DNA from: Planctomycetota bacterium
Lineage (GTDB): Bacteria > Planctomycetota > Phycisphaerae > Phycisphaerales > SM1A02
DNA length: 44,225 bases
Assembly: GCA_003671055.1 (NCBI GenBank)
Contig: QWPV01000015.1
Span: 1 to 44,225 of the forward strand
Reading direction: 5' to 3'
This document shows positions 42,970 to 44,225 of this stretch, piece by piece. Numbering within the stretch: the first letter of the stretch is position 1; each line of letters begins with the position of its first letter. Both the position numbers and the translations under genes were made by a program. Below the pieces are notes generated by a model. The model made no database searches. It saw only the letters and a program-made list of their open reading frames with translations, and was not told the DNA's origin.

Positions 42970-44225
42970 AATTGCACTAGAGTTTTTTGGCGCCGTTGGC
43001 GAAGTCACAGGATCCTGCACGCTCGTCCATGCAAACGGTCGACGCATCCTCGTGGATTTCGGCTTGTTTCAAGGCTCCGAAGACGCAGAGATCCGCAATC
43101 TCGTGCCACCGCGAGTTGATCTTTCAACATTGACTGCGGTCGTGGTGACGCACGCGCACATCGATCACTGCGGTCGATTGGGCCTGCTGCCGAAGTACGG
43201 TTTCACTGGCAAGATCTACGCAAGCACAGGAACCGCCGATCTCTTGCCACGCGTGCTGCGAAGTTCAGCGCGTCTGCAGCGCATGCGTTTTTACGAACGC
43301 ACCGACGGCACTGCGCCGTGGGCACGCGCGCTTATGCCAGGCGAAGAGCCAGGTCCCGCACCGAAGCTGCCTGTCATCGAACGCATGTATGAGATGGCGG
43401 AGTCACGCGATTGCGCCTCACGCATCGTGCCTGTGCCGCTCGGTAAAGAAATGGTGATCGCTGATGATGTCTCCGTTCGCTTCTGGAACGCAGGGCACGT
43501 GGTCGGCGCAGCGAGCGTGGAGATTCTCGTCGGAACTGGCAGCGATCGGAAGTCCGTTGTTTTCTCGGGAGATCTCGGCAGTTACGGTTCGCCGCTGCTC
43601 GCGCCTCCGGAGTCGCCGCGTCATGCAGACCTTGTCGTCATCGAGTCCACCAATGGCGGACGACGACGCGAATCTGGCATGAATCCCGAGCGCGACATCG
43701 CCGCAGTGCTCGCCGAAGCATCAGGTGATCGTGCAAAGATCATCGTGCCGTGTTTCGCACTCGGACGCGCGCAGCAGATCGTGCATCGATTGAGCGTGCT
43801 TCGCGCACGCGGTGAATTGCGCAACTTCAATGTCTATCTCGATTCACCCATGGCAGTCCACGGGATGGAGGCGCTCTACAAGCATCCCGAGTATCTCGCG
43901 CCTGCCTTACGCAGTGCAGTCGAAGCTGGCGAAGCGCCGCTGTGGTTCCCTGAGTTGCACTACCTCTTATCCAAGCGCGAATCGATGGCGCTTGATGGAC
44001 TCGTGCATGGCGGCATCGTGATCGCGGGCAGCGGATTCATGGATGCGGGTCCGATCTTGCGGCATCTCGAGATGTCGGTGGATCGCGAAGATGTGCGCGT
44101 GCTCATCGGCGGCTATCAGCCCGAAGGCGGGATGTCGTGGAAGCTTTCCAACGGTGCCGATCGCCTGCAATTCAACGGACGCATCGTGCCAGTGCGTGCA
44201 AAAATCGCCCGTGTTGAAGGTCTTT
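42962..44225 (+). CDS. Beta-CASP metallo-beta-lactamase, probable RNA-processing exonuclease, truncated by the window edge
   Basis: The visible 421 codons cover the metallo-beta-lactamase and beta-CASP domains. The N-terminus has EFFGAVGEVTGSCTLV, then LVDFGLFQG, the zinc motif VVTHAHIDHCGRLGLLP, FWNAGHVVGAASVEI and VFSGDLGSYG. The beta-CASP part contains IIVPCFALGRAQQIVHRL, VYLDSPMAVHG and IVIAGSGFMDAGPILRHL. These resemble the CPSF73-like RNA nucleases of bacteria and archaea. The usual ES-T-Y-G position reads ESTNGG. The C-terminus and the last zinc His lie beyond the window. The ATG overlaps the mutarotase stop. Confidence 0.92.
   Translation, partial: MSEIALEFFGAVGEVTGSCTLVHANGRRILVDFGLFQGSEDAEIRNLVPPRVDLSTLTAVVVTHAHIDHCGRLGLLPKYGFTGKIYASTGTADLLPRVLRSSARLQRMRFYERTDGTAPWARALMPGEEPGPAPKLPVIERMYEMAESRDCASRIVPVPLGKEMVIADDVSVRFWNAGHVVGAASVEILVGTGSDRKSVVFSGDLGSYGSPLLAPPESPRHADLVVIESTNGGRRRESGMNPERDIAAVLAEASGDRAKIIVPCFALGRAQQIVHRLSVLRARGELRNFNVYLDSPMAVHGMEALYKHPEYLAPALRSAVEAGEAPLWFPELHYLLSKRESMALDGLVHGGIVIAGSGFMDAGPILRHLEMSVDREDVRVLIGGYQPEGGMSWKLSNGADRLQFNGRIVPVRAKIARVEGL

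Overview
The window looks like chromosome of a planctomycete, most likely of the class Phycisphaerae. This is inferred from a PEP-CTERM-like protein with a VPAPG-type tail, a type II secretion locus with Planctomycetes-style pseudopilins, a DUF1080 protein and a Wsp-like chemosensory operon. Genes are tightly packed, with no intergenic stretch over 300 bases. I see no tRNA, rRNA, insertion sequence or CRISPR array.

Left part (1-17625, minus strand): a PEP-CTERM-like gene is followed by a type II secretion / type IV pilus-like operon reading leftward: gspF, gspG, gspH, gspI, gspJ, gspK, a GspL (PilM/PilN-like) gene, a GspM (PilO) protein fused to a PilP/GspC-like domain, and a giant secretin-family gene that runs off the left edge. 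The visible 3016 codons of that gene encode one N0 domain and about 35 consecutive N1-like (NolW) domains. Well-studied secretins have two to four N domains. No GspE ATPase or prepilin peptidase is visible. gspJ carries a 44-base tandem duplication that shifts its frame.

Middle (17848-30246): a BtuF-like binding protein without signal peptide and the disaggregase ClpB (plus strand), an ArnT-like family 39 glycosyltransferase, a small GAF protein, a NagB-LmbE fusion, chorismate synthase, a secreted PQQ-type sugar dehydrogenase, a secreted DUF1080 protein and a saccharopine-dehydrogenase-like oxidoreductase.

Right part (30329-44225): a seven-gene chemosensory operon has exactly the order of the Pseudomonas Wsp system (MCP, CheW, CheR-TPR, CheW, CheA-REC, CheB, response regulator). 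Its last gene carries a PP2C/RsbU-type phosphatase instead of the diguanylate cyclase of WspR, so the output is probably protein dephosphorylation and partner switching rather than c-di-GMP. Then come a small DUF1232 membrane protein, a bifunctional fucokinase/GDP-fucose pyrophosphorylase divergent from a sugar mutarotase, and a beta-CASP metallo-beta-lactamase cut by the right edge.

A recurring regulatory pattern: eight genes on both strands have a TANNNT hexamer ending 6-8 bases before the start codon and no ribosome binding site in the remaining space, as expected for leaderless transcripts. Genes inside the two large operons mostly start in 1-4 base overlaps with the preceding stop codon.
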